A DNA stretch of 64,000 nt, from positions 1 to 64,000 of the forward strand of contig JACPEH010000013.1 in the NCBI GenBank assembly GCA_016183655.1. The letters are read 5' to 3'. The translations under genes and the position numbers were made by a program. This document shows, in pieces, positions 8,914-17,132 of the stretch. The first letter of the stretch is position 1. Every line of letters starts with the position of its first letter. The notes below the pieces were generated by a model. That model saw only the letters and a list, made by a program, of their open reading frames with translations. It was not told where the DNA came from and ran no database searches. Source of the DNA: Rhodocyclales bacterium (GTDB lineage Bacteria > Pseudomonadota > Gammaproteobacteria > Burkholderiales > Rhodocyclaceae).

Positions 8914-9899
8914 GGCTTCAGCCGGAACACGGCGACGCGGCGGCCGTTGCCGTCGGCGACGTAGAGGGTGTCGTTGACGATGGCCAGGCCCTGCGGATTG
9001 GCCAGCTTCAGCTCGGCGAACGACGGCTCGCCGCGCAGCATGCCGTCGCGGTGGATGAAGAGGTGCTGCTGCACGCGGTCGGCGACGACCAGCCAGCCGC
9101 CGCCGGCGGCGAGCGGGCCGACCTCCTTGAGCTCGTCGATTACCGTCGTCTGCCGCCCGGTCGCCGGGTCGATGGCGACGACGCAGGCGCAGTGGCGGCC
9201 GCCGACATAGATCACGCGGCGATCCAGCGCGATGCCGGTCGGCCCATCCGGCAACTGGCGGTCGACCAGCACGACGCCGCTGCGGCCGACCGGGTGCACC
9301 TCTTCCAGACGCTGCTGCAGGCGGTCGAGGGCGACATAGCGGCCGCTCTCCGGATCGACGGCGATATCGTCGTAGCGCGCGGCGCCGAGGCGGGCATCGA
9401 TGCGTTGCAGGAGGTTGCCGGCACGGTCGAAGCGCAGCGCCGCCCCCGCGGCCGGGTCGCTGACCACGATCGAGCCGTCCGGCGAGGCGGCCAGGCGCGT
9501 CTGCCCGGTGATCGTGGCGCCGCCGATGATGGCCATCGCGTCGACGGTCGGATCGTAGCGATAGAGGCGGCCGGTGCCGGCGTCGGCAATGAAGATGTCC
9601 AGCGTCGAAGCGGCGACGGCCACCGGGAAAACCAGCGGCGTGAAGCCGCCGAAACCGCCGGCTTCGAAGGTCGGCATGCCGGCCTGGTTGACGCGCAGGA
9701 TCAGCCGCGCCATGGCGATCGAGCGAAGCGGAACGATGAGGCTGCTGCTCGCCGCGGGATGCAGGTCGGGCCGGCGGCCGGACGTGGGCGAGCAGCCGGT
9801 GACGACGGCCACCGCCGCGGCGATGGCCAGCCCGAGCGCCCGGCGCCGGCCGCGATCGGGGCGCGGTACGCTACCAGCGTCCCGGTCCGGATGTCTCAT
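8910..9899 (-). CDS. NHL-like beta-propeller lipoprotein, divergent
   Basis: The 329-residue protein has an arginine-rich N-terminus, a hydrophobic stretch and a lipobox (AVVTGC) followed by SPTSG. The rest is a beta-propeller with blades such as LDIFIADAGTGRLYRY, GSIVVSDP, RVIYVGGR and DTLYVADGNGRRVAVF. It is less regular than its downstream neighbour. The ATG at 9899 lies within the end of the triheme gene (29-base overlap). Two adjacent propeller lipoproteins may form a pair on the inner leaflet of the outer membrane; this is inference. Confidence 0.78.
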   Translation of the reverse strand: MRHPDRDAGSVPRPDRGRRRALGLAIAAAVAVVTGCSPTSGRRPDLHPAASSSLIVPLRSIAMARLILRVNQAGMPTFEAGGFGGFTPLVFPVAVAASTLDIFIADAGTGRLYRYDPTVDAMAIIGGATITGQTRLAASPDGSIVVSDPAAGAALRFDRAGNLLQRIDARLGAARYDDIAVDPESGRYVALDRLQQRLEEVHPVGRSGVVLVDRQLPDGPTGIALDRRVIYVGGRHCACVVAIDPATGRQTTVIDELKEVGPLAAGGGWLVVADRVQQHLFIHRDGMLRGEPSFAELKLANPQGLAIVNDTLYVADGNGRRVAVFRLKP

Positions 9900-10254
9900 G
9901 TCCACCGTAGATTCCCGAGGGCAAGCCGCGCTTGCCCGAATGGCAGAGGTCGCATTTCTCGACGCTCCAGGCGATGTCGTTGTTGTGACAGGCACCGCAG
10001 AACTTGCCGTCAATGATGGCTGCCATTGTCACATCATTGGCGCCGGCGCGCATCTTGAAGCCGAGCTCGGCGTGGCAGACCTTGCAGCGGAAACGGATGC
10101 GGTGGAACCAGTGCGGAAAGACCACCGGCCGCATGCCGTTCTTCTCCGCCTGCTTGTTGATCACCACGTCCGCATACTCGGCGCCGGCCTCGGGAATGTC
10201 GACGAAGAAGGCCAGCGCCAGGGCGATTGCGGCAACGACGAGACGGGCGATCAC
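9871..10254 (-). CDS. c7-type triheme cytochrome, short form
   Basis: The 127-residue protein has a signal peptide and then FPHWFHRIRFRCKVCH, FCGACHNND and KCDLCHSG: three CXXCH motifs plus the F-P-H...H that supplies distal ligands, as in the c7-type triheme (nanowire_3heme) domain. The GTG start overlaps the stop of the next triheme gene as GTGA; no ATG is available in front of the signal peptide. It is a close paralog of 12836-13261 (same FPHWFHR, GACHN and CHS segments). Such proteins shuttle electrons through the periplasm. Confidence 0.9.
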   Translation of the reverse strand: MIARLVVAAIALALAFFVDIPEAGAEYADVVINKQAEKNGMRPVVFPHWFHRIRFRCKVCHAELGFKMRAGANDVTMAAIIDGKFCGACHNNDIAWSVEKCDLCHSGKRGLPSGIYGGHETSGPGRW

Positions 10255-10850
10255 GGCCCGACCCCGCCCGGCTTGTGGAACTGCGGGTTCATGTGCGTCG
10301 GCAGATTGGTCGTCTGCCCCGGCCGGACCACGCTGTGGCAGCGATAGCACTCGGTCAGCGGAAAGGCGACGGCGCCGTGGCAGACGCCGCACTGCTCGCC
10401 CTGCAGGATGTTGAACATCGAGATCTTGGTGGCGCCGGTCTTCTGTTCGAAGAGCTGGTCGTGGCAGTTCGAACAGTCGAGCCACTCGGTGTGCTGCTTG
10501 TGCGGAAAGCGGACGATCGGCATGCCGCCCTTGAGGTTGAGCAGGATGTCCTGGTCTAGCTTGCGGACTTTGGTCTCCGGCAGCAGCTTCTCGCGCGGAT
10601 TGATTTCGCCCTTTTCGAGCGAGAGCACCCAGCGCACCTGGTTGCCGGTGGTATCCGGCGTCAGCCGGGACAGCGCTTCCTTCGGTTCCTGCAGCTGCTT
10701 GGCGGCAGGCGAGCGCGGATCATGAACGCCGTCCTTCGCGAGCGGCAACCAGTTGCCGGCGAATACGGTTCCGGCGGCGAGGAGCCCGAGCAGGCTCCCC
10801 GCCAGCCAGCGGGAGAGATGGACCTTAACCCGGGATATAGACGCCTGCAT
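10251..10850 (-). CDS. c7-type triheme cytochrome, long form
   Basis: The 199-residue protein has a signal peptide ending near FAGNW, a spacer of about 85 residues, then FPHKQHTEWLDCSNCH, QCGVCHGAVAF and ECYRCHS: three hemes with the F-P-H-K-x-H ligand motif. Its spacer (D-G-V-H-D-P, G-N-x-V-x-W-V, GxINPR) is shared with the fusion protein at 11810-12826, and the heme domain recurs at 31080-31721, defining a family. The start overlaps the end of the helical protein gene by 26 bases. Confidence 0.9.
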   Translation of the reverse strand: MQASISRVKVHLSRWLAGSLLGLLAAGTVFAGNWLPLAKDGVHDPRSPAAKQLQEPKEALSRLTPDTTGNQVRWVLSLEKGEINPREKLLPETKVRKLDQDILLNLKGGMPIVRFPHKQHTEWLDCSNCHDQLFEQKTGATKISMFNILQGEQCGVCHGAVAFPLTECYRCHSVVRPGQTTNLPTHMNPQFHKPGGVGP

Positions 10851-11745
10851 TGCGGATGGCGCGAACCAGCTCGGCCGTGGATTCCTCCAGCAGCTTGACC
10901 GCCTGCGCGAAGTCCTTGCGTGCGGCGGCGGCGTCGGCGGCGGAGCGCAGTTCGCTGGCCTTGTTGAGGAAAGTCTGGACCTGCTGATCGAGCTGCGGGT
11001 TGGTCGCGCGCTTCTCGTCGACCAGGACCTTGATCAGCATCTTGTGCGTTTCGTTGCGGTCGACCTCGTAGTGGAACTCCTCTTCCTTCGAGGCGAAGTT
11101 CAGCGAGCGGACCAGCGTGTCGCCGCTGCGCAGCGAGCTGATCGCGGCCTTCGCCACCAGATAGGCGCGATCGAGTTCGGCGCGGCCTTCCGCGTACTTC
11201 TTCGCGGTCGCCAGCTTGTCGGCCTCGGCGATCGATTTCTCGATACTGGAAACGGTCTCCGGAACGCCTTTGGCGCTGCCCTTTTCCGAGGCGACGCGCT
11301 TGTACGCGGCGAGCAGCGCCTTGACGCTCTCGTTGCGCGCGTTGAAGTCGGCTTCCAGTTTTTTGGCGACGACTTCGTCCGGCGCCGCGTAGCGCACCGC
11401 CTCGAACATCAGCACCGAGGTCTCGGCGAGCAGGCGGTTGGTCCTGGCCAGGTCGCCGGCGGCGTAGGCCTCGCCGGCGCTCTTGTGCAGGCCGCGCGCC
11501 TTGTCGCGGGTGGCCAGCGCGCGCGGGTCGCCGCTGGACTCGATCTGGCGGGCGGCCGACGAGGTTTCGAGCAGCAGCTTCACCGACTCCAGGCGACGGG
11601 CCAGCTGTTCCTTGTCCGGTGTTGCCGCGGTATTGGCCTGCAGGCGGGCAGCGGCGCTGTCCTGGGCGGCCGGCGCAGCGGTTTGCGCGTGCGCGGTGGC
11701 GAAGGCTGCGGCGAGTACGGTGGCAGTGGCGATGTGTTTCTTCAT
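10825..11745 (-). CDS. secreted helical protein, paralog of 784-1401
   Basis: The 306-residue protein has a clear signal peptide (MKKHIATATVLAAAFATAHAQ) and a mature region predicted to be almost entirely alpha helix, rich in Ala, Glu, Lys and Arg, without cysteine or heme motifs. Two internally similar helical halves are suggested by repeated A-x-x-L-E-S and R-S-G-D-T stretches. The part from about residue 205 (RSGDTLVRSLNFAS) aligns with the smaller secreted protein at 784-1401. A GGGGGA ribosome site precedes the ATG. A partner or scaffold of the cytochromes is the natural guess; no known family is recognised. Confidence 0.8.
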   Translation of the reverse strand: MKKHIATATVLAAAFATAHAQTAAPAAQDSAAARLQANTAATPDKEQLARRLESVKLLLETSSAARQIESSGDPRALATRDKARGLHKSAGEAYAAGDLARTNRLLAETSVLMFEAVRYAAPDEVVAKKLEADFNARNESVKALLAAYKRVASEKGSAKGVPETVSSIEKSIAEADKLATAKKYAEGRAELDRAYLVAKAAISSLRSGDTLVRSLNFASKEEEFHYEVDRNETHKMLIKVLVDEKRATNPQLDQQVQTFLNKASELRSAADAAAARKDFAQAVKLLEESTAELVRAIRNAGVYIPG

Positions 11746-11809
11746 TGGTTATTCCCCCGAAGGCCGGCTGCCCGCAGGCGGCCGGCCGTTAAGTCGATGG
11801 CTCGATGGA

Positions 11810-12826
11810 TTACCTGGCGGCAGCCGTTGCCGGCTTGACCAGGTCCTTCTTCTTGGAATGGCACAGGCGGCACTCGGACACCGGGAAGGCGACCTTGCCG
11901 TGGCAGACGCCGCACTTCTCACCGAGCAGGATCGACGCCATGCTGATCTGGTTGGCCCCCTTCTGCGGCGTGAAGATCGCCGGATGGCAGTTGGAGCAGT
12001 CGAGCCACTGGGTATGCTGCTTGTGCGGATAGACCACGTCCGGCATCGACCCCTTGACCTCGCGCACGACGTTCATGTCCATCACGATCGGCTCGGCCGT
12101 CAGGTCGGTGCGGTCCCAGCGCGGCTTGATCTTGCCGCTGCCGATCGCCTCGACCCAGTTCACGCGGTTGCCGGCGAAGCTCTTCGGCAGGCTGCCGAAG
12201 GCGGCCAGCGGCGGCTGCAGCGCGTGCGTGCCGTCGTTCGCCGGATCGTGGATGCCGTCTTCCGGCGGCGGCAGGTTGCGCTTACCGGCCGGCTTGAGCA
12301 GGCGGTTGAAGGAGTTCACGTCGGCCGCCGAGGCGCCTTCCTGGACCAGCGGCGCGGCGGCGACGGCGGCGGGCGCCGGCGCAGCAGCCGCCTTCGGGGC
12401 CTCTTCCTTCGCGGCTTCCTTCGCGGCTTCCTTCTTCGGCTCCGGCTTGGCTTCCTTCTTCGGCTCGGCCTTGGCCTCCTTCTTCGCATCGGCCTTCGGT
12501 TCGGCCGCCGCCTTGGCGCCGCCGGCCGCGGCGACCATGTAGTCGACCGCCGCCTTGACGCTGGCATCCGGCAGCGTCAGGTTGCCGCCCTTGGCCGGCA
12601 TGCCCTTGGGCGTCCCCTTGAGGGCGCTCTGGTACAGCGTCGGCACGCCCTTGGCGATGCGCGGCCCCCAGTCGGCGGCATTGCCGTAGCGCGGCGCCGC
12701 GGCGATGCCGCCGGCGTGGCAGACGGCGCAAACCTTGGTGTAGGTGTCCTTGCCGGCATCGGCGGAAACGCTTCCCGCGGCCGCCAGGCCAAGCATCATC
12801 GAGGCAATCAGTTGTAGCTTTTTCAT
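11810..12826 (-). CDS. tetraheme fusion: monoheme c5-like domain, charged linker, c7-type triheme domain
   Basis: The 338-residue protein has three parts after its signal peptide. Residues about 22-100 are a class I monoheme domain (CAVCH at 33-37, axial Met in KGMPAKGG), closely like the separate protein at 20300-20620. Residues about 105-165 are a low-complexity linker of Ala, Lys, Glu and Pro (repeats of A-E-P-K-K-E). Residues about 185-330 are the long-form triheme domain (CSNCH, CGVCH, CRLCH, with P-H-K-Q-H). The linker resembles periplasm-spanning segments such as that of TonB, so one end may be held at a membrane partner while the other moves. It is 9 bases after the short triheme gene. 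Confidence 0.9.
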   Translation of the reverse strand: MKKLQLIASMMLGLAAAGSVSADAGKDTYTKVCAVCHAGGIAAAPRYGNAADWGPRIAKGVPTLYQSALKGTPKGMPAKGGNLTLPDASVKAAVDYMVAAAGGAKAAAEPKADAKKEAKAEPKKEAKPEPKKEAAKEAAKEEAPKAAAAPAPAAVAAAPLVQEGASAADVNSFNRLLKPAGKRNLPPPEDGIHDPANDGTHALQPPLAAFGSLPKSFAGNRVNWVEAIGSGKIKPRWDRTDLTAEPIVMDMNVVREVKGSMPDVVYPHKQHTQWLDCSNCHPAIFTPQKGANQISMASILLGEKCGVCHGKVAFPVSECRLCHSKKKDLVKPATAAAR

Positions 12827-12835
12827 GGCCGCACC

Positions 12836-13261
12836 TTATTTCTTCTGGGACGCGCCGGAGGGCTGCGCGAGCTTCTGGATCGTGCTCTCATGCACCTGCG
12901 TCGGGGTTCCCGGCTTAGCGGAGTGGCACAGGTTGCAGTTTTCGACCGACCAGGCGACCTCGCCGTTGTGGCAGGCGCCGCAGAACTGGCCGTCGATGAT
13001 CTTGACCATGTTGATGTCGTTGCCGCCGGCCTTGAACTTGAAGCCGAGGTCGGCATGACAAACCTTGCAGGCGAAGCGGACGCGATGGAACCAGTGCGGG
13101 AAGATCACCGGGCGCATGGTGGCGGCGTCCGAATGGTTGTTGATCACGACGTCGCCGTACTCCGCCTGCGCGTCCTGGATGTCGACGAACAGCACGGCGG
13201 CAAGCGCCAGCACCAGGCCCACGAATAGGCCGCCCCTCAAGCCTGTCAAAAGTTTTCTCAT
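12836..13261 (-). CDS. c7-type triheme cytochrome, short form
   Basis: The 141-residue protein starts MRKLLTGLRGG, has a signal peptide ending near DAQAEY, and three hemes (CKVCH, CGACH, CNLCH) with the FPHWFHR ligand motif. It is a close paralog of 9871-10254. A short tail rich in Ser, Gln and Lys follows the last heme. The ATG at 13261 is the first one in front of the signal peptide; the longer open frame upstream has no ribosome site. It follows the beta-barrel gene by 64 bases. Confidence 0.9.
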   Translation of the reverse strand: MRKLLTGLRGGLFVGLVLALAAVLFVDIQDAQAEYGDVVINNHSDAATMRPVIFPHWFHRVRFACKVCHADLGFKFKAGGNDINMVKIIDGQFCGACHNGEVAWSVENCNLCHSAKPGTPTQVHESTIQKLAQPSGASQKK

Positions 13262-13325
13262 TACGATTCCTTGGTTTGAAACAGATCCCGTCAACCCGCC
13301 GTTTCGAAATTCCCATTCCGTATTC

Positions 13326-15770
13326 TCAGAATTTTCCGAACTGCCGGGTCGCCCGGAAGAACACCTGAGCATTTTTCTTGCCACCTGTCTCGGTCACGGT
13401 GCCGGTAGCCGACAGATCGAGCATCCCGATGCGGTAATCGAAGCGGTTTTCCAGCCACCAGGTGAAGCGTTCGGGATTCGCCGAGGCATCGCCGAGCAGC
13501 CGCGAATCGACCATCTGCGAATTGGCGTTGAACGACAGGTTGTAGCGCAGGCCGGAGACGCCCAGGGCCCGCATATGGGAGTAATTGACCGAGCCGAAAA
13601 CGTTGGTGCGCTTGGTCTGGTCGGTGAACACCGGGCTGCTGCCGAAGCCGGCGCTGCTGGTCGTCACCTGCCGCTGGTTCTCCTGCATCGACCACTGCAC
13701 GGTCAGGTTGGCGGACAGCGACGAGCGCGGCGACAACTGGCCGTTGCCGTTCACCTGCAGGTAGAGATAGCGGTAGTGCCCTTCGTTGGCGCCGGTGGTG
13801 AGCATGTCGGAGAAGCTGAGGCCGACCGAGCCGAAGCTCTGGTCGCCGCCGAGCACCCGCCAGGTACTGCCGGCCGTGTGATTCAGCGACGTGGACGCGC
13901 CGATCAGCTGGTCCGAGCTGTGGCTGAGGCTCTGCGACATGCTCAGCTGCACCGACTGCTGCGTGCTGAGCGGAAATTCCCGACTCAGGGAATGGCTGCC
14001 CTGCGTCGCCAGCAGGCGGTTGCCGCCATTGGGGCCGCCGCCTTGGCGGTTGGCGCTGCCACCGACGTTCCAATTATAAGAAAACTTCCCGAAAGTGAGA
14101 GGATCGCCGATGTAGCTGGCCGCACCGCCGATGTTGGTCAGCACCGTCGGATCGCCGTTGGAGTTGGTGATCCGCGTCATCAGCCCGGTCCCCATCAGCG
14201 TCAGGTTCGGACTGTAGGCGTAGGTCGCCGCGACATTGCCGGACAGGCTCTTCGATTCGCTGGTGGTGTTGTCGAAGGTGCTCGCTGCGGTGAACAGATT
14301 GATGCCGGCGGTCACCGACAGCGGGCTGACCTCGTCCTCGTACTCCGATTCCGGGCGCCACGATACCGACGAGTTCATCTGCAGGTAGCGGCCGTGGGTG
14401 TTGGCCAGGCCGCCGGTCGTGCGGTAGCGCAGCGTATTGTCGTTGAGCATGGTGCTCGTTTCGACGTTGAGGTTGTCCTCGAAGCGATAGGTGTGGCGGG
14501 CGTAGTAGTTGATCAGCCGCGAGCTTTCGCCGTTCAGGTCGCGCTGGCTCTGCGAGAAGCGTCCGTTCATCTGCGTCGTCTGGTTGTCGAACGCGTGCGA
14601 GTAGTTGCCGTAGATCGCGTTGACCGTATCCAGCCCGCTCTGCCCCGTTTCAACGACGCTGCGGTCGAAACCGACCGAGGCGTTCTGCGCGCCGCTCTCG
14701 GTTCGATAGCTCTGGCGCAGGCCGATCCGGGTGTTGGTGTAGTCGGTGGTGACGAAGGTGCCGCTGGCACGGCTGTCGCTGCGGTCGAAGGTGGCCATGA
14801 ACGGGAAGCGGCTCATCGGGAACAGGTGCAGCATGCCGCCGCCGATCATCGAGCTCTGACTGTCGTTCTGGCTGACGGCGCCGCCGCTCGTGCCGGCGCC
14901 GGACGACGTCGAGCTGCTCTGGCCGGTGGTGATGCCGAGGTTGGCGCTGATCTGCGCCAGCCACGGCTGGTAGATGTAGCTCGATGCGCGCAGGTTGAAC
15001 AGGCCCAGCGTACTCGACGAGGTCGAGCCTCCGCCCAGCTGCTGCCGGCGCAGCTGGAGCCCGACGCTGCCGCCCCAGCGAACCGGCGCCAGCCCCCAGC
15101 CGGAACCGGCGATGCCGGTATCCGCATCGCCTTCTCCTTCGCCGGCGGTCTTTGTCGGCGCGCCGAGCCCGCCCGGGAAGGGCAGGCCGGCCGGCACCGG
15201 CGCACGCTCATCGTACGGCCCGGCAACGCTGCCGGCAGGACGCATCGGCACACAGGGCAGCCCCGGCATGCAGGGCAACCCCGGCAGGCCTGGAACGCCC
15301 GGCACCAGCGGCGGCGCTTCGCCGGAGGTCGGCGCCCCCCGTTCGCCGGGCAGCGGCGGCGGCCGCCGTCCGGGCAGGTCGCCGAGCACCACCGGCGGTC
15401 CGATCGGCGCATCGCTGCCCTCCTCGTCGTCATCGACATCGGCCGACACCGCGGTCGAGTCTGCCGCGGCATAGACCCGCGGTACCTCGGCAGGGGGCAC
15501 GGCCACGGACGTAACGACCGGCGTCAGCGCGCCGGAGAGCTGGAGTGCCAGCGGCGAGGTCTCGCGCAGCAGCGGCGCCTTGCCGCCGATTGCCGCCAGC
15601 GAGGAGGCCAGGCGCAGTTCGGTCGTCGCCGGGGCGGCAGCGGCGGCCGCTGACACTGCATGGGCCGCCAACGGACACGCGCAGAGCAGCACGCCCCCGA
15701 CTAGGGGGGCGGCAAGACGGCGGAGATCCTCGTCGGCTGTGCGTGGTTGGCTCGGTAACTGGCGTGGCAT
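13326..15770 (-). CDS. outer-membrane beta-barrel, candidate porin of a porin-cytochrome conduit
   Basis: The 814-residue protein has a signal peptide (LVGGVLLCACPLAAHA), then about 190 residues that are Ala- and Pro/Gly-rich, including a collagen-like stretch near residues 152-173 (PGVPGLPGLP then CMPGLPC) with two cysteines. From about residue 225 to the end it alternates polar and hydrophobic residues in many amphipathic strands and finishes with aromatic F (RQFGKF), the signal recognised by the BAM machinery. First gene of the operon, it is followed by periplasmic triheme cytochromes, the arrangement of porin-cytochrome conduits. It has no obvious sequence likeness to MtrB or OmbB that I can see, so the role is inferred from topology and context. 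Confidence 0.8.
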   Translation of the reverse strand: MPRQLPSQPRTADEDLRRLAAPLVGGVLLCACPLAAHAVSAAAAAAPATTELRLASSLAAIGGKAPLLRETSPLALQLSGALTPVVTSVAVPPAEVPRVYAAADSTAVSADVDDDEEGSDAPIGPPVVLGDLPGRRPPPLPGERGAPTSGEAPPLVPGVPGLPGLPCMPGLPCVPMRPAGSVAGPYDERAPVPAGLPFPGGLGAPTKTAGEGEGDADTGIAGSGWGLAPVRWGGSVGLQLRRQQLGGGSTSSSTLGLFNLRASSYIYQPWLAQISANLGITTGQSSSTSSGAGTSGGAVSQNDSQSSMIGGGMLHLFPMSRFPFMATFDRSDSRASGTFVTTDYTNTRIGLRQSYRTESGAQNASVGFDRSVVETGQSGLDTVNAIYGNYSHAFDNQTTQMNGRFSQSQRDLNGESSRLINYYARHTYRFEDNLNVETSTMLNDNTLRYRTTGGLANTHGRYLQMNSSVSWRPESEYEDEVSPLSVTAGINLFTAASTFDNTTSESKSLSGNVAATYAYSPNLTLMGTGLMTRITNSNGDPTVLTNIGGAASYIGDPLTFGKFSYNWNVGGSANRQGGGPNGGNRLLATQGSHSLSREFPLSTQQSVQLSMSQSLSHSSDQLIGASTSLNHTAGSTWRVLGGDQSFGSVGLSFSDMLTTGANEGHYRYLYLQVNGNGQLSPRSSLSANLTVQWSMQENQRQVTTSSAGFGSSPVFTDQTKRTNVFGSVNYSHMRALGVSGLRYNLSFNANSQMVDSRLLGDASANPERFTWWLENRFDYRIGMLDLSATGTVTETGGKKNAQVFFRATRQFGKF

Positions 15771-15864
15771 CGGCTTGCCTGGATTAAACGACAGGGGAAC
15801 AAGCGCCGCGTCGCGGCTCCCGGTCGTCGTACGCGGTGGCGACCGCGAACGCTATCGCACCCTA

Positions 15865-15880
15865 AGCAACAACAGCGCCA
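15865..15880 (-). promoter_or_regulatory. sigma-54 (-24/-12) promoter for the beta-barrel/cytochrome operon
   Basis: Read on the minus strand the site is TGGCGC-TGTTG-TTGCT, matching 14 of 16 positions of TGGCACRNNNNTTGCW with the invariant GG and GC correctly spaced. A transcript would start near 15853, about 80 bases before the beta-barrel ATG, and no other gene intervenes. Confidence 0.6.
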
Positions 15881-15956
15881 GCGGGCCAAGGCGCAATCGC
15901 GGCAAGCATCGTGTTGCCGCTGACTGCGGACTTGCCCCGACGCCGCCGGCGGCGCG

Positions 15957-15987
15957 AAAAGAAAAGAGGACGCCGGGGCGTCCTCTT
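15957..15987 (-). terminator. Rho-independent terminator after ppiC
   Basis: A perfect 11-base inverted repeat (AAGAGGACGCC / GGCGTCCTCTT, arms 15964-15974 and 15977-15987) is followed on the minus strand by a T-rich run. It lies 43 bases after the ppiC stop and separates the foldase gene from the beta-barrel operon, supporting an independent promoter for the latter. Confidence 0.85.
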
Positions 15988-16029
15988 GGAGATGGCGCGG
16001 CAGCAAGGCTGCGCCGGGACGATGACAAC

Positions 16030-17055
16030 TCAGCGCGGGCCTTCGTTGCCGGTGTGGTTGAAGACAATCTTCACTTCGGCCCTGGCCGTGAGTTCCTTGA
16101 GGAACCCCGTCCAGGCGTTGTTCTGGCGTTCGCGAACGGCGAGGTCGCGGGCACGCTGGGCGACGTCGGCGAACTCGCGCGGCCGCGGCGGCACGCGCTC
16201 GTCGAGGCGGAAGATGGCGACGCCTTCGAGGATATCCATCGGCTCGGCAACGACGCCGACCTTGAACTCGTCGATCCGCTGCTGCAGCGCCTCGGGCAGC
16301 ATGCCGCGATGCAGGTAGCCGGCATTGCCACCCTCTTCGGCGAACTTGCCGGACGAACGCAGACGGGCGGCTTCGGCGAAATCGGCGCCGGCAACGAGTT
16401 GCACGTGCAGCCTGGTCGCCTCTTCGCGCGCCTGGGCCCAGGCCGGCCCGCCGGCGGCCGGATCGACGCCGAGCAGGATCACCGACAGGCGGACTTTCTC
16501 GGGTTCGGTAAAGAGTTCCGGGTGCTTGTCGTAGAACGCGCGCACGTCGGCTTCCGACAGTTCGTGCGTACCGCGCACCTGGCGCTCCAGCACGTCGAGG
16601 CGGCTTTGCTCCTCAAGCTGCTTCTTCAGCCCGGGCAGCATGCGCTCCCGGCTCTGCGCCCAGGTCGGGCTGCCCGCATAGCGCGCGTCGTATTTCGCGA
16701 TCTGCTCGGCGACGGCGGCATCGTCCGGCTTGACGCCGCGGCGGTCGGCTTCCTCGGTGAGCAGCACGCGCTGCACGATCTTGTCCTTGACCTCCTCGCG
16801 CACCGCAGCCATTTCACCTTCCGGCACCTTGCCGTGGTAGTACTTCTGGCGCAGCAGGGCGGAGAAGGCGATTTCGTATTCCTGCAGCGTCACCGGCTTG
16901 CCGTTGACCATCGCGTAGAGCGGAACGCCTTGTTGCGCCGCCGGCGGCTGAACGGCCGGCGCCGCCTGCGCCATGACACCGGCCGCGGACAGGCCCGCGG
17001 CGACAATCAGGGCGTGCACCAGACGCACGCCGAAACGGGATGGAATGGGTTTCAC
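16030..17055 (-). CDS. periplasmic PpiC/SurA-type peptidyl-prolyl isomerase (foldase)
   Basis: The 341-residue protein has a signal peptide, a helical SurA-like N-domain (residues about 45-180) and a parvulin domain (about 185-295) with the tail signature EEGGNAGYLHRGMLPEAL. The strand normally reading SHILV is SVILLGVD, a mild divergence. GTG at 17055 is taken as the start because GGAGGAGGAG lies just upstream; the longer frame has none. Placed right after the OmcE-like tetraheme gene, it probably helps fold or export that cytochrome; nanowire cytochrome loci in metal reducers commonly carry such an isomerase. A terminator-like hairpin lies between the two genes. Confidence 0.88.
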   Translation of the reverse strand: MKPIPSRFGVRLVHALIVAAGLSAAGVMAQAAPAVQPPAAQQGVPLYAMVNGKPVTLQEYEIAFSALLRQKYYHGKVPEGEMAAVREEVKDKIVQRVLLTEEADRRGVKPDDAAVAEQIAKYDARYAGSPTWAQSRERMLPGLKKQLEEQSRLDVLERQVRGTHELSEADVRAFYDKHPELFTEPEKVRLSVILLGVDPAAGGPAWAQAREEATRLHVQLVAGADFAEAARLRSSGKFAEEGGNAGYLHRGMLPEALQQRIDEFKVGVVAEPMDILEGVAIFRLDERVPPRPREFADVAQRARDLAVRERQNNAWTGFLKELTARAEVKIVFNHTGNEGPR

Positions 17056-17071
17056 GTTCGCTCCTCCTCCA

Positions 17072-17106
17072 AGAAAAAGGCGGGCCGACACTTGGTCCGG
17101 CCCGCC
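17072..17106 (-). terminator. terminator/attenuator between the tetraheme gene and ppiC
   Basis: Arms GGCGGGCCG (17079-17087) and CGGCCCGCC (17098-17106) form a 9-base GC stem followed on the minus strand by TTTTTCTT. It sits 27 bases after the tetraheme stop and 17 bases before the ppiC start, overlapping the ppiC leader. Partial read-through would give much cytochrome and little foldase. Confidence 0.8.
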
Positions 17107-17132
17107 CGGTTTTACAGTCCAGCCGGCACTGC

